From: Trichaptum fuscoviolaceum
Taxonomy: Eukaryota > Basidiomycota > Agaricomycetes > Hymenochaetales > Trichaptaceae
Length of the DNA stretch: 64,000 nucleotides
Reading direction: 5' to 3'
Assembly: GCA_910574455.1 (NCBI GenBank)
Contig: CAJSYZ010000011.1
Location: 2,294,001 to 2,358,000 of the forward strand
Shown: positions 1-12,299 of the stretch, piece by piece
How positions within the stretch are numbered: the stretch's first letter is position 1
Layout: each line of letters starts with the position of its first letter
The notes under the pieces: generated by a model
What the model saw: the letters and a program-made list of their open reading frames with translations, nothing else
Database searches by the model: none
Told to the model about the DNA's origin: nothing
Made by a program: the position numbers and the translations under genes

Positions 1-2868
1 ATATTTCAAGATTAGCGTAGGCGCATTGTAAAAAAATAAAGTATCTGATGGCCGCGGCACGGACCAGGTGGGCATCCGATGTACCCGAAATTCATGACTG
101 AGCAGGATGCATATCACCGCATAGTATGATTTCTGTCCTGAGTTTTGACGGTGATTCGCATAGGCCAAAAGAAACCTATTGCTTTAAAATTCGTCTAAGG
201 TGGTACATAGTAGACACCAATATTCGCAAGGATTTCACATACCTGCCGCAGAAGGTTGTGAATGAAGTGATAGCTTGGGTTCTGTGAATGCTACGAGAAT
301 ACGTGAGTATATATATATTGCTAGAGTAAATGTACATACTTTATCGATACCAGGCAAGGCCAAAATAGTACCCCTCTGGGAGCTTCATTGGATGCAGTGT
401 AGGTTTGGAAACGATGCCCACTTTGTGTCGTCTTGCAGAAAGGCGCTGAGGTGGTGCCCCGTCGCAGGAGATATTATTAAATTGATGGTTGTAGTCCAAT
501 GCCAGCGGAAGCCCGCTCACCGGCGGAGACAAAAACTGAGGAATATTTTCATCCGACGGGCTGCCCTTGAAGTTTATTGTTATGATCATGTCGTGCGACG
601 CTCATCAGACACTATATCCAATGATGACGTATGGTTTGTGCTGCGCTTACCGTGAACTAGGTCGCCGTGTGGGAAGGAGGAAGGAAAATTCCGTTGAGAT
701 CGAAGACAAAGTCAGAACTTGACTCAGTGCGAGCGCCGAGGCTAGGTAACTTCCCGAGATATCAAGGCACGCAATGTAGCGCGACCGGCGTCTCCTCGCA
801 GAAAGTAAACCGTCAAGTCCGAGCCATAGAATATAGTAAATGCTAAGTTCAGCGAAATCATACCCCAGACTTGAACTGGGTCCCAGATAGATTGGAATTT
901 GCAGACGGTGGTATGAGTAGCTTGTGCGCCGGAACGTCTCCGTGACAAACCAGCGACATCCACCTGCTGTACCATCAAACTCCTAACTCGGCAATGATCA
1001 GCCATCTGATGCGGCCTCCTTCGGATGGAGTATCTGTTATGCGCAACATAGCGGAGGTGAAACGAGGCCTCCGAATTCGCGCCAAGGTGCAAGACATTAA
1101 CGAAGCGAGCTCCCCTGGTTAATACATCAAAGTGCAGTCAGCGTTACCATCATTCAAGTTCGCATTGCTTAGCCAAACCGCTGAATCACGCTAACATCCG
1201 ATGGCCAGATGGAGATCCTATTAGGCTTGACAGTCCATCATTGAGATTCACATCTTGGACGTACCGACGTGGAGATTAGTAAGTGGATGTACAACAAGAT
1301 AACTCAAGTCACATACGGATGGATACCTCAAAGACTGTTTGATTCAGATCTATCCTCGCAGTTGATCCATCCCAAAATTTACTTCGTGGTACCGAGTATC
1401 GTGAGCTCGAGTTTCGCTGCTCTTAAGGTATGATTATCACAATTTGCGCCAAAATACTGATGGAACTCGATGAAGCTATATGGTTGCAAGACTCGAAGCT
1501 GAAAGAAAATGGGTGCCGTGGCCTACTTTAAGCTTCTCACGGTCGCCTCAGGGTCCGACTTTGCTTCAAGTTGTGCTTCCACGTGACGGCTTACTATGCA
1601 CTATCCACGTCACGGTGACCTAGTATACAGTACACCCAGCGTGGGTGTCAAGCACGCAATCGACATTCACAAAGAGGAAGAGGAACACCCGGCCGAATGT
1701 ACAACGCAAACTTGCTCTTGCTCTGCACCATCACCATCTATGTTCACCATAGCCTTATCTCACTGAAGCCCTGGCAAAACACTGTACTTCGCTCTCGGAG
1801 CTTTGTACTTGCTACAGGCTAATGCGTGGGACCACGAAGCCTTTTGAGGCCTTATTCTCTTCGCCTACAGTAGTAGTGCCGACTTCGGGAGTTCGAAATT
1901 GCCTACTGAACACCAAGCGGGTTTGTCAATAGGTAATTCTGGGACACTATACCATTGAGTGGATGGCTCATTGGATAGCATCGAGTTGATAGGTCGTTGT
2001 TTGAAAAGGTGAGTGTACCTTTCATATCGTTTATTGGAGAGAGCTGGTGGGGGATTACTTTGATAACGCAGCAGACTGTGTCGACCCCGCCAGTGTCATG
2101 TTCACACGTGTTACACGGCATTGACGTCCGTGCCGTTGCGTTCTTTAGCTTCTTGATTTCTGGGGTTGTCACGGGGCGTTGAACATCCTCCTGTCGCATT
2201 GTTCGCCGACGAGCTGTGTCCCTCTTCGGAGCGGTGCTTCCGAACCTTTGTCTGAAGTATGGATTACATTGCTAACTCTGGGATGCTTTTTTTCTGCAAA
2301 TCAGACACTCTTCAGATAACTGACAATCGCTAATTTATCGTTTTAGAATGTCTTTTTCTGAGCGGAAATACTGGACGTTTTGATTTCGGTCTCTCCTGCG
2401 TTGTTTGACCTCTAGATCTAAGTCATTGCGTTCCACGCCTATCTCCATTCTATTCGGATCATCTCGTATCTGAGGTAACTCTTTATGGACGTACGTTTCA
2501 CGTCTTTCTGTCTGCCTTAACCGGATACTTGTCCAATGGGGTCTCATCTGGTCTCGGGACTCGTGCGGCTTCTGATTGAAGAGCTCGACTTTATCTTTCG
2601 ATACCGCCGTTTTCAGCACCAGTATCGCTTGGCGCCTTGACTTGTATTGCAAAAAAAGTCCGGGCTATATTCAATCCGATTATTCAAGTCGATGTGAAGT
2701 TTATCCCAGACTTTTCTGCCACTTTTTGCTTGCCACGGTTTGTTTTTGTACGTACAATTAGAACCCCATTCTGTTAAATAAAAGAGACGAAATCCTCTGC
2801 CTTTCTCGCCACTGCACTTCTCCCCCTCTTCAACAGCTTGGAGCCCAGTAACGAGATCCGCGTCTGCT
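1..2868. other. No gene recognised; possible decayed Egt1 methyltransferase upstream part
   Basis: Only short open frames occur on either strand and none resembles a known protein. Around 2415-2575 (+) a frame reads LDLSHCVPRLSPFYSD and then YGRTFHVFLSALTGYL. This loosely resembles the part of fungal Egt1 methyltransferase domains between the ALDL and GTF(D/H) motifs, but stop codons interrupt it and no glycine-rich SAM-binding loop was found. It may be a decayed or unresolved upstream part of the gene that starts at 2869. Confidence 0.35.
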
Positions 2869-5611
2869 ATGAGTTCTTTGCCTTGCTTCAACTCTCCTGA
2901 GTCCGTAGCGACAGGATCACCAGCATCCAGCATCTCGGACCTTTCATCGCCCGAGTCGAATACAACCTCAGTGGACCCCGATGAAATTCCGCAGCATCTT
3001 CTTGTCATTGAACCACCCTGCGATTCGCCCGCTGCTCTTGACGCATTCCTGCGCTGTCTCCCACTGCGTCAGAAATGTGATGGGGAGAAGCAGTACCTTC
3101 TACTTGCATTAACCCATGGCACGAGGGTTGATGCTGCCATGCCATGGGCCAACTTGAACAAGGAAGCGAGATCATTTAAGGAAGTTATGGTTGAGGTATC
3201 GACCATTACTTCGGGGGAGCCTTCATTAAAAGACTGTCAGTGGAGTTGGGTCGGCTGTTCTTCTGGCTCGATTGATAGAAGTAAGCACTCCTGAACGTAT
3301 TGGCTAAGTCTGGTACTAATCATCCGCATCAGTGGACTACTCTAGCAACGGATTTTACAGTATTTCCAATGCACCCGAGAAAGACGAGCAAGCCTCACTT
3401 TCAGACCTTGAACGCGAACTTGATGGGGCTTCGTCCAGTCTAATTGTTCGTACATCCTCATGTGCTAGTCTTGAATTGCTTTTTGAAAATTAAGCAGATA
3501 TCGCATTTCGAAGCATTGAGGGTCTTTGCGACATCAGGTCTTCACCTTGTGTTTTGCGAAGATATCTCGTCGACAAAGTCTCTTACGCTATATGTACTAG
3601 AACGTGCACCGTTCTCTTTTCCTTCCTTGAAGTGTCTAGAACCGTCGGACTCAGTATCGAATCCGTTTGGGCCGCCAACAAGGGAAGAATGGCATAGGTT
3701 GTGGGCGGCTTGGGACTTAGTCACTCTTGGAATGATCCCTCCTGCGATGTTGCATCAAAAACCTATCGACTTACGACACAAGTGTCTTTTCTACATTGGA
3801 CATATCCCTACGTAAGTCGTTGCCAAGTCTAGTATCGATACGCTAGTTAAATCTTAAACACTATTAGCTTTTTGGACATGTTATTATCACATCTATTTGA
3901 AGAGCCATACACCGAACCAAAGAACTTTACGAGAATATTTGAGGTCTGAAGTCGCCCGATGTGCCTGGGGCGAAGTAGCTAACGAAATCTTATTAGCGCG
4001 GCATTGATCCACATGTTGACGATCCTGAACACTGTCATGTCCGTGTTTCTTTGCTATTAATGTTATGCGATATCTTACGCTCAGGCACACCTTCCCCAGT
4101 CCCACTCGGAGGTCCCGGAAGCCGATGACGACTGGCCCACCTTACCGTCCGTCCTTGCATTCCGCGACCGTGTGCGCGATCGACTCATGCGGCTATACGA
4201 CGATCTCGATTCTGGCAAGCGCGCTATCAATCGGCGAACCGCACGGGTCTTACAGATGACCCTGGAACATGAAGGGTTCCATATCGAGGTAAGCGACCAT
4301 CCCCACCCACATTTTAACGTCCGGAGAAGACTCGATGGCACTCGTTAGATGATTGGGTTCATCAGCGTCAACGCGCCTGTGGATTTTCTATGATTATCAT
4401 CTTTCAGTTTCCCATCAAACGCGTTCTCTCTGGAATCAAAGCTAACATCTGTTTTTGCGTGCCTTCATTAATGGCAGACACTTCTCTATATGCTAATACA
4501 GCGAGCAGGATCTGGGACCCTCCCTCCACCGGGGCTCACTGCTCCACCATGGGCAGCGCTTAAAGCACAGTGGGCGCAGATACCTCCGCCATCAGAGCGC
4601 GTGGTCGCGCTTGGACCTGCCAAGGTTGTGATAGGTCACGATGACTCGGAGGCCGACGATCTCGCAACAGAACTCGCCGATACCGTATCCACTCATGAAT
4701 TAGGATGGGACAACGAATCACCGGAGCGCACTGTCGATGTACAACGTTTCAAGATCGATGTGCGCCCAGCTACAAATGGCGAGTTTTATGCCTTCTGGAA
4801 AGCCCAGAGAGGCACAGATGGTGAGATAGAATGGCCTGCTAGCTGGGTGTGTGATGAGGCTGGCGGCGCCGTATCTGTAAGTTCACTTGTAGTCGAAATG
4901 TAGGTTCCTTTTACTAACGAGCGTACCGCTGGCAATTAAGGTTCGGACAGTTTATGGCCCTGTGCCCTTAACGATCGCAGAGCACTGGCCAGTACTTGCA
5001 TCTTATGATCAGATGCTGAAGTATGCAAGATCGAAAGGGGGTCGCATTCCCACTGAACCTGAACTTCGCCTGTTCCTTGACACGTATGAGGGAGGGTTCG
5101 ATGAAGGTGCGAATGTGGGCTTCAGAAACTGGCATCCGGTTCCGTGAGTGACTCTTGATCACTTGAGCTCTGAAGTGAAGCAAGCTGCTGATGCGCCGAC
5201 ATGACCAGAGCGACTACTGGAGTGGAAGGTCTAGGGCTACGCAAGGGCTCGAACGGTGGTATTTGGGAGTGGACGTCCACACCTTTCGAGGGACATTCGG
5301 GTCTTGTCCCTACGAAAATATTCCCAGGGTAAGTTATTATTCTGTTTCATACTTTGGGTGATGTTATCTAACAGCTGTAACAAAATTTCCAGTTACTCCA
5401 CAGACTTTTTTGATGGAAAACATCAAGTAGTGGTAAGACATGCCCGGTTCCTTCCCCACATTCGTGACTGTTAACTGAGTAATAATTGCTTCAGCTCGGC
5501 GCCTCTTACGCGACTGTACCTCGACTGGCCGGGCGGAGAACACTCCGAAACTTCTACCAACACAACTACCCATACGCATGGGTGGGAGCAAGGGTGTGCT
5601 ATGATTTATGA
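2869..5611 (+). CDS. Ergothioneine synthase Egt1-like, methyltransferase half largely missing
   Basis: Fungal Egt1 fuses a histidine N-alpha-methyltransferase (EgtD) to an iron-dependent sulfoxide synthase (EgtB: DinB_2 plus FGE-sulfatase domains). From ATG 2869 about ten short GT-AG introns give one continuous reading. It begins with only the tail of the methyltransferase (AALDAFLRCLPLR, YVLERAPFSFP). The DinB_2 domain follows (HRLWAAWDLVTLGMIPPAML, GHIPTFLD, RGIDPHVDDPEHCH) with the expected iron-ligand pattern: the His in GHIPT and both His of EHEGFH at about 4268-4285. The C-terminal FGE domain is complete (GGRIPTEPELRLFLD, GGIWEWTSTPF) and ends in the family tail VGARVCYDL. Since the EgtB half splices without a lesion it may be expressed. 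The SAM-binding half is absent or decayed upstream, so full Egt1 activity is doubtful. Function is inferred from domain similarity. Confidence 0.8.
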
Positions 5612-5872
5612 GTGGCTTACCATTCAAAATGCTTGTATTTCTGTTTCATTGCCAGCCTTTCTATCGAACCTAATAAGTGCTATGCCACGTTACTCTGTGT
5701 TGTACACATATCTGTATAATGCACTGAATGAGTTGCATACAACTTCCAAGTACTTTACATAAACCGTAAACTGTCTAAGCTTGCAGTCCTGATGTCCCGT
5801 GTTATTAGTATGTGACTGCTAAGAGGCAAGCTCCCTGGTTTACTTCGGAGGATATTGACATAGATTTGTTTT
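5612..5872. other. Intergenic, nothing recognised
   Basis: AT-rich spacer between the Egt1-like gene and the left inverted arm. It probably holds the 3' UTR of the former. Confidence 0.4.
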
Positions 5873-7345
5873 ATAATGTCAGAGGTCCGGTTGACTTGAG
5901 GACAAAACTCGCCCGTAGCAACTTGAACATTCTGAGCCGATTCATTGCGGAAGGTGTTTCATAATCAAGTAAAATTTTTGAAGAAGATATACTGTTGAGA
6001 ACTATATTGAAACCGAGATTTGTGCAACTTCAGTGAGGTATCAACGTCAACACACCAGCCTGACGGTTGGTGGAGGTCAATGCTTTTCCGATCCCTCACA
6101 TTTGAGGAGTGGGGGCAACCACTCAAATCATAAATATTTCAGCCTTGACTGTTCGAAATGGGCGGCTGGACGAAGTGGCGGGCATCGAACCCCGAGCACA
6201 CCGTGGCTCGTCCAGAACAAAACAACAATGTTAGCCGCAAACTCAGAGGGTATAAAGTGATGGCACGCTGGTCGTCGAAGCTCCACCTTCTCTAGACCTC
6301 CCACATCCACCACTGCCGACTGCCAGCCACCGACTCCAGCAGCCAGCAAATGCTAGCACAGCAGCATCTACTCTGCAAGTGACCTTACGCCGAAGACGCC
6401 CCACGGCTAGTCGTACACCGAGACCACTCTCGACATCGGTGTGTTCGTACTTTCCCGTGGGGCCTTCATTATATCCTGGGTGCTTCACGTCATGCCTGTA
6501 CGCCGTCATGGTAGCACTGGCAATGCCACCCTCTGTATCGTGGAACGCATGACGGAAGACGGCCGTCGGTCCCCTGCTTCAAGCAGGGCAACACACCCGA
6601 TCGACGGCCACCCTGTACTCCCAAGCCGCGTCTGCATGCCCGATTTCGTGGAAATGCAGAGTGTCGAACTTCCTAGGCGAAGTGGACTCAGCGGCGGGGA
6701 AACATGCGTAGAATTAGGTAGAATTAGTGTTCTGGATGGTGGTGGAGCGAGTCCTATCCTCGCTACCGGGAGGTTTTCGCGACGAGCAAGACCCAAAACT
6801 TGGGTGCCGGTTATCCCCCCAAGGCTTGAGCGTTTTTTCCTCCACGTCCTGCCTTCGAGGGCGTGAACTTTTTTTTTCTTTTTTTTTTGCGGGGACAAAA
6901 AACAAAACCCACCACAGCATCTTGTTCGTGTGCCCATTCTGAGAGTTAACACACCCGAACTTAGATGGATAGTGTGCCAGACAAAACATATTCTGCAGCG
7001 GTCTGATGTCTTGCGCAGAGCGAAGTCTGGTTCGCAATGGCCGGGAAATGGAGTAGAAATCGTCCGTCGCACGGATAATCGATATGCAGTAGCAATAGTT
7101 GAAAGATTGACGTAGACTGAACTGTAAGTGAAGTCATGGAGGCTACTCATTCACGAACCTCTCCGCGAAGAACGAAAGCTCAGTAAGACTGCTGAACTCA
7201 TTATCACTGCTCCTACTTCGGAGAGGGGCATAAAGGCCCACGAGTACCTATCCCGCAGTCAAGCCACTGTCCCAGCCATCGGCCTCAGCAGCCAGCAATA
7301 CTAGCTTATTAGCAACGCGGCCAAGCAAGAGATTAAATAGTGTGC
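5873..7345 (+). repeat. Left arm of a 1.45 kb inverted repeat (non-coding element copy 1)
   Basis: This stretch is matched in reverse complement by 10590-12055. Outer landmarks are ATAATGTCAGAGGTCC (left end) and GCAACGCGGCCAAGCAAGAG (right end). The central kilobase is nearly identical and the outermost 100-200 bases are more diverged with small indels. Open frames are not conserved between arms, so it reads as non-coding. It contains TATAAAG near 6251, a T-tract followed by GCGGGGAC near 6870-6895, and a tRNA-like hairpin (6166-6215). It could be two copies of an unnamed transposon or solo LTR, or a segmental inverted duplication. No target-site duplication was established. Confidence 0.75.
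6166..6215 (-). other. tRNA-like hairpin with RNA polymerase III B-box match
   Basis: On the minus strand an 8 bp stem (CTGGACGA ... TCGTCCAG) closes a 50 nt segment. Inside it lies GGTTCGATGCC (6181-6191), which fits the B-box consensus GGTTCGANNCC and sits in a CGGG/CCCG T-arm-like hairpin. D and anticodon arms are missing, so it is not a tRNA. The same structure is conserved in the other arm at 11729-11778. Confidence 0.4.
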
Positions 7346-8125
7346 GATGAAGAACGTAATCAACTCAAGATTTCAAGAACTTGAAGTGGAAGCTGTAACT
7401 CGAATGACTGTGCCACTGGCAGTGGTCTCCCACGCTCCGGGGGCTCCGAGTCAGGCTGGCGGTGATGTTTGTCCGAGTTCTTGTTTCTCATTCCTCTCAG
7501 CACCGATCGACGGAATCGTCTTCTCTTTACTTGTCGTCTCCATTGTGCTTGCGTAGGAGCTTCAGCTGGAGGCTCTCACCTATTATCGCGCAAGACGAAA
7601 TCTCAACATCGAAAGGGGGGGGGGGGGGGTCCACGTCAGGCTGGTGAGCTTAGTTATCGAGGCTGCATCAATTAAACGAGAACACCCATGAAGATGGAGT
7701 TCAAGTTATATCCGAGTCTCACCGGGTATACTATGCGTTAACCGAGATCATCTCTCCGGAATGCGCATCGACCGGTCTCAAACTGTTCATAAAATGACAC
7801 TGGCAATTCCGGGGAATTTGAACCAGAACCCTCGAAAATCAACTTTGCGTCACCTGCACAGACGAGGCTATACGTTGCAACCCTCAGCTGACGGATAGTA
7901 AGTCAATAATACCAACTCTCCGAGTCTCGGAGCGATATGCAGGTTGGAGTCTCATCCGTTCCTAGGCGAAATCGCATAGTCAGGAGACATCGGTATCATC
8001 TGGATAGAGGGGGAGTTTCAGTATAAATGGGTGTCGAAATGAGCGCCAAGAAGCACATCAAGCAATAGCTCGAATCCACTCTATCAACAACAACTCTTTC
8101 CGAAACTTACTCAGTCGACTCAAAT
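7346..8125. other. Intergenic spacer with poly-G tract and promoter of the COX gene
   Basis: No gene was recognised. A G homopolymer of about 14 bases lies near 7615-7629. A TATA-like AGTATAAATG at about 8020-8029 sits about 100 bases before the ATG at 8126 and is a plausible core promoter for that gene. Confidence 0.45.
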
Positions 8126-8513
8126 ATGTCGCTCTTCCGCAGTACTGTCTTACCCGCCATCTCCATCATCGAACGTAGCGCCACTTCCTCCATTCTCGCT
8201 CGTGCTAGCAACGCGGCTAGACATCAAGTTCGTCGTATACACATCGAAAACACTGTGTACCACGTACGTCTATGCTTTGTTGCTTTAAAGTCTTCCCTCA
8301 TAACTCATCCATGTGTTCTTAATTAACCTTAGAACACACCTTTCCATTACAACAACAAGCGTCTGTTCAGGATCGGATATATTGGTATTATGGCTACCGT
8401 TGCCAGCGTACCATTCGTTGCTGTTGGCTATCAATTGTGAGTGACCTTACGAATCTAGGAGCCCACATCGTTGACATCATGACCCTAGGTCCAAGGGCAA
8501 TGTTTCGGCGTAG
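8126..8513 (+). CDS. COX8: Cytochrome c oxidase subunit VIIc / yeast Cox8-type
   Basis: Three exons (8126-8263, 8333-8436, 8489-8513) with clean GT-AG introns give an 88-residue protein, a normal precursor length for this small subunit. An Arg/Ser/Ala-rich N-terminus without acidic residues before Glu17 fits a mitochondrial presequence. The mature part follows the family pattern: RRIHIEN, then PFHYNNKRLF, a single membrane span (IGYIGIMATVASVPFVAVGY) and a short QLSKGN tail. As part of complex IV it would sit in the mitochondrial inner membrane. The gene lies in the 3.2 kb between the two inverted arms and shows no lesion. Family assignment is by pattern, and the closest named relatives are yeast Cox8 and mammalian COX7C. 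Confidence 0.8.
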
Positions 8514-10589
8514 TATCAGTCAGACATATTCTCCAGAAGTGGATCAATACTATGATGGAGAGGGATTCTGAGAACCTACCACAGGCCCCGATGACATACT
8601 AAAGCTATCTACGGTCGTGTTGGCTTGTCTGACGTTGGATCCTACCTTTTCTATTTATCTTTATCATCATTTCACTCTACGCATTCAGCAAATTCATATT
8701 TTATTGCGTTTGTTTTTGAGAGGTCGCGATATGTACGAGTACAGTAGCAAGCAGGAAGAAGAAGCAATTAACTACTGGTAGTTGTATTAAGTATACTAAA
8801 AAAACTGTTTGATACCATTAGAATTCATCGCGCTCGTGTGATATGCTTGTACTTATTCGCGGCGTATGTGACGGTCCGAGTCTGCAATTCCAGAATTCAA
8901 GTTACGCTCTTGTAACTTCAACCTCTATAATATTCTCTTCTCATTCTCATTTGACAGTGGTACGGACGACTTCCGTAAGGATTTACATAGGATAACTATG
9001 TATTAGGGTCGTCCTAAACCCCTAAGAACCCACTTGGCAAGCATCTAGGGAGGGCTTTCTAAACCGTAAGCCAGTTTTTGCGAGCTCTTTCCGACGTCAT
9101 CAACAGAAATTCTATGTATGAAGTTCCGCCGAACGTTCCCCGCAGCAAGGCGCGCAATAGCAACCTACATGGTCTGGCCAAAGGAAGGGGACTTTATGAC
9201 GGAGAATCGCAGTTACAGGTCTTTCAGGCTTCTCGATGCTTCGACGTAAAATAAGCCTGTGACACTGGTGCTGGCATGTCTTAAATCTTCACTACAAGCT
9301 TTCTCCGCCCAACATTGACGCAACTACACCTTTCTACAGTATACTATGGCACCAGCGACCGCTACTCTGGAATCCGATTTCGAGGACTCTGTAGATGATG
9401 GAAATGGCCTTGTATGTTTCACGAACTGTTTGCAAGAGGTTAAGGATGAGATCGTGCATTGTCGAACGACAATCGAATGATTTCCGACGAACCAAGGATG
9501 AGGACGAACTTAGACAGGCAATTGCGGACAGCAGAAAGTATCTCAGAGCAGCAGGCAAAGAGGGGCACATTCACTGTTGAGGAACAAAGGCAATTAAGAC
9601 GAGCGAAGAGAGGAAGAGGCAGCAAGAAGCATGTCAGTCGAGGATGCGAACGTAAGATCAGTCTTTGGCGACTAGGCTCAGACGTGAGTGATCTTAACTT
9701 TGTAGTTTGACTGCATGCTACTGTAACTGATTGCAGTCTACGGTAGTCAACAACATCCAAGCATTCCTTCTTTTCAGAGAGTTGCCTGCTTGATTCCAAG
9801 GGCAAATTCAGCCTCAGTATACAATGGTGGTGCCCTTCACCTCGTCAATTCCATACCAGCGGCGGGCGCAACAGGAGGCGATGGTAGTACTTGCTCCAGC
9901 AGCAAGAGTCACAACAAGCTCATCCCTTGGTGGCTCAGCAAGCGGAGTAGCAGAATAGACAGCAACAAACGCTCCTTCTACAACATTTTGGCTTAAATTA
10001 TGCACTTGCTGCTTCGACTTAAAGCCCGTTTATCCAAATCAGCGCAGCTTCGAGGTTGGTGTTGTCCAGTCGTTCTCAGCCTCGTGCAGAACACGCCACC
10101 ATCTGCTACATCCACTGTACAATGCCAAGCCCATATTTGCCCGCCAGTCCAGCACGCTCATCTAACGGAACGTAAAGATGGCCAAGTCACATGCTCATGC
10201 GCAGGCCAGTTAGTCTTGGTAACTCGGAGGAAATTTAGAGTATCTGCAACTCACCCACGGGCATGATTGGCCCGATTATGGGATTTTGTCAGAAATGCAA
10301 GGGTTAACTTTAGAGTGCAATAGAGGCAAATGAAGGACGTCTTAGAATCGTAAGTTCACGCATTATCGCTTCAACTTCAGCTAAATCAAAACAATGATAG
10401 GTTTTGGTGGTTGAATGAGTAGTTGAGCTCGAGCCCGTGCGACTGTGCAGATCGCTTGTGCCGCCACATCGCACCATTCCGCTGCCAATATGTCTTTCTC
10501 CCTCGACCGGGACTTGGCAAGATCAGTGAGGTGAAGGAGATTCTGACAACTATTCCAGTGTTTGCATGGCCGAAGATTCCGCTCTTCAT
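8514..10589. other. Spacer between COX gene and right inverted arm; unrecognised small ORFs
   Basis: No recognised gene. An ATG at about 9345 (+) opens MAPATATLESDFEDSVDDGNG, and nearby frames give charged peptides (KDEDELRQAIADSRKYLRAAG; EEQRQLRRAKRGRGSKKH) at 9459-9710. They could be exons of a small acidic/basic protein, but no consistent splicing was found. A further frame at 10423-10686 runs into the right arm and is not recognisable. Confidence 0.3.
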
Positions 10590-12055
10590 CTCACTATTCA
10601 ACCTCTTGCTTGGCCGCGTTGCTAATAAGCTAGTATTGCTGGCTGCTGAGGCCGATGGCTGGGACAATGGCTTGACTGCGGGGTAGGTACTCGTGGGCCT
10701 TTATGCCCCTCTCCGAAGTAGGAGCAGTGATAATGAGTTCAGCAGTCTTACTGAGCTTTCGTTCTTCGCGGAGAGGTTCGTGAATGAGTAGCCTCCATGA
10801 CTTCACTTACAGATAATGACTTTCAGTCTACGTCAATCTTTCAACTATTGCTACTGCATATCGATTATCCGTGCGACGGACGATTTCTACTCCATTTCCC
10901 GGCCATTGCGAACCAGACTGCGCGAGACATCAGACCGCTGCAGAATATGTTTTGTCTGGCACACTATCCATCAAAGTTCGGGTGTGTTAACTCTCAGGAT
11001 TGGCTCACGAATAAGATGCGGTGGTGGGTTTTTTTTCTTGTCCCCGCAAAAAAAAAGAAAAAAAAAAAGTTCTCGCCCTCGAGGGCAGGACGTGGAGGAA
11101 AAAACGCGCAAGCCTTGGGGGGATAACCGGCACCCAAGTTTAGACCCGTTTGAGTCTTGCTCGTCGCGAAAACCTCCCGGTAGCGAGGATAGGACTCGCT
11201 CCACCACCATCCAGAACACTAATTCTACCTAATTCTACGCATGTTTCCCCGCCGCAGAGTCCACTTCGCCTAGGAAGTTCGACACTCTGCATTTCCACGA
11301 AATCGGGCATGCAGACGCGGCTTGGGAGTACGGGGTGGCCGTCGATCGGGTGTGTTGCCCTGCTTGAAGCAGGGACCGACGGCCGTCTTCCGTCATGCGT
11401 TCCACGATACAGAGGGTGGCATTGCCAGTGCTACCATGACGGCGTACAGGCATGACGTGAAGTACCCAGGAGATAATGAAGGCCCCACGGGAAAGTACGA
11501 ACACACCGATGTCGAGAGTGGTCTCGGTGTACGACTAGTGGTGGGGCGTCTTCGGCGTAAGGTCACTTGCAGAGTAGATGCTGCTGTGCTAGCATTGGTG
11601 GCTGCTGGAGTCGGTGGCTGGCAGTTGGCTGTGGTGGATGTGGGAGGTCAAGAGAAGGTGGAGCTTCGACGACCAGCGTGCCATCATTTAATACCCTCTG
11701 AGTTTGCGGCTAACATTGTTGTTTTGTTCTGGACGAGCCACGGTGTGCTCGGGGTTCGATGCCCGCCACTTCGTCCAGCCGCCCATTTCGAACAGTCAAG
11801 GCTGAAATATCTATGATCTTCAGCAGTCGCTTCCACTCCTCAAATGCGAGGGTTTGGAGAAGGATTGCCATCAACTGACTGTTGAGTTGGTGTGCACGCT
11901 GATACCTCACTGAAGTCACACAAATCTTGGTTTCAATACAGTCCTTTGCCGCTACAGTGTATGTCGTGCAAAAGGTGCGCTTAATTATGAAATACCTCTC
12001 TTCAATGAGTCTGCTTTAGGTGAGTCTGTCAACTGGACCTCTGACATTATGAAAT
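10590..12055 (-). repeat. Right arm of the 1.45 kb inverted repeat (non-coding element copy 2)
   Basis: Reverse-complement partner of 5873-7345. Shared landmarks include the cytochrome-gene-side end around CTCTTGCTTGGCCGCGTTGC (about 10605-10624), the A-tract with GTCCCCGC near 11040-11070, the tRNA-like hairpin at 11729-11778, and GGTCCAGTTGACAG near the outer end. A small indel distinguishes the arms at about 11137-11160. The arms are close enough to fold or recombine, which would invert the intervening COX-containing segment. Confidence 0.75.
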
Positions 12056-12299
12056 AATAGTATTATAAGCCTTAACTTTTCTCATTCCATAGCTTCCGTG
12101 CCTCTGCAGAATAGCTCTCGCCTCTGCATAGTAAATGGTGAACCGTCATGTAGGTATCTGTATCTAGTCCCCTAGGTCAATACATGTGATGATATAAAGT
12201 CCAGTCCATCAATAATTACGAAAAGTACAAAACTTAGGAAACATAGGCAGTGTGTTGAAACATTGATCATAAGGTCATTATCCACTACATACTAGCGGA

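Noticed and set aside
6166..6215. True tRNA gene
   Set aside because: Only acceptor-like and T-arm-like stems are present; D and anticodon arms are absent and the span is 50 nt.
6506..7150. 214-codon minus-strand frame in the left inverted arm, partly mirrored at 10816-11232
   Set aside because: Frame is broken differently in the other arm and resembles no protein; shared only because the arms are repeats.
7613..7630. Poly-G tract as a functional element
   Set aside because: A simple homopolymer whose length may be a sequencing artefact; no context supports a role.
10423..10686. 87-codon plus-strand ORF ending in the right inverted arm
   Set aside because: Not conserved in the left arm copy and no family resemblance.
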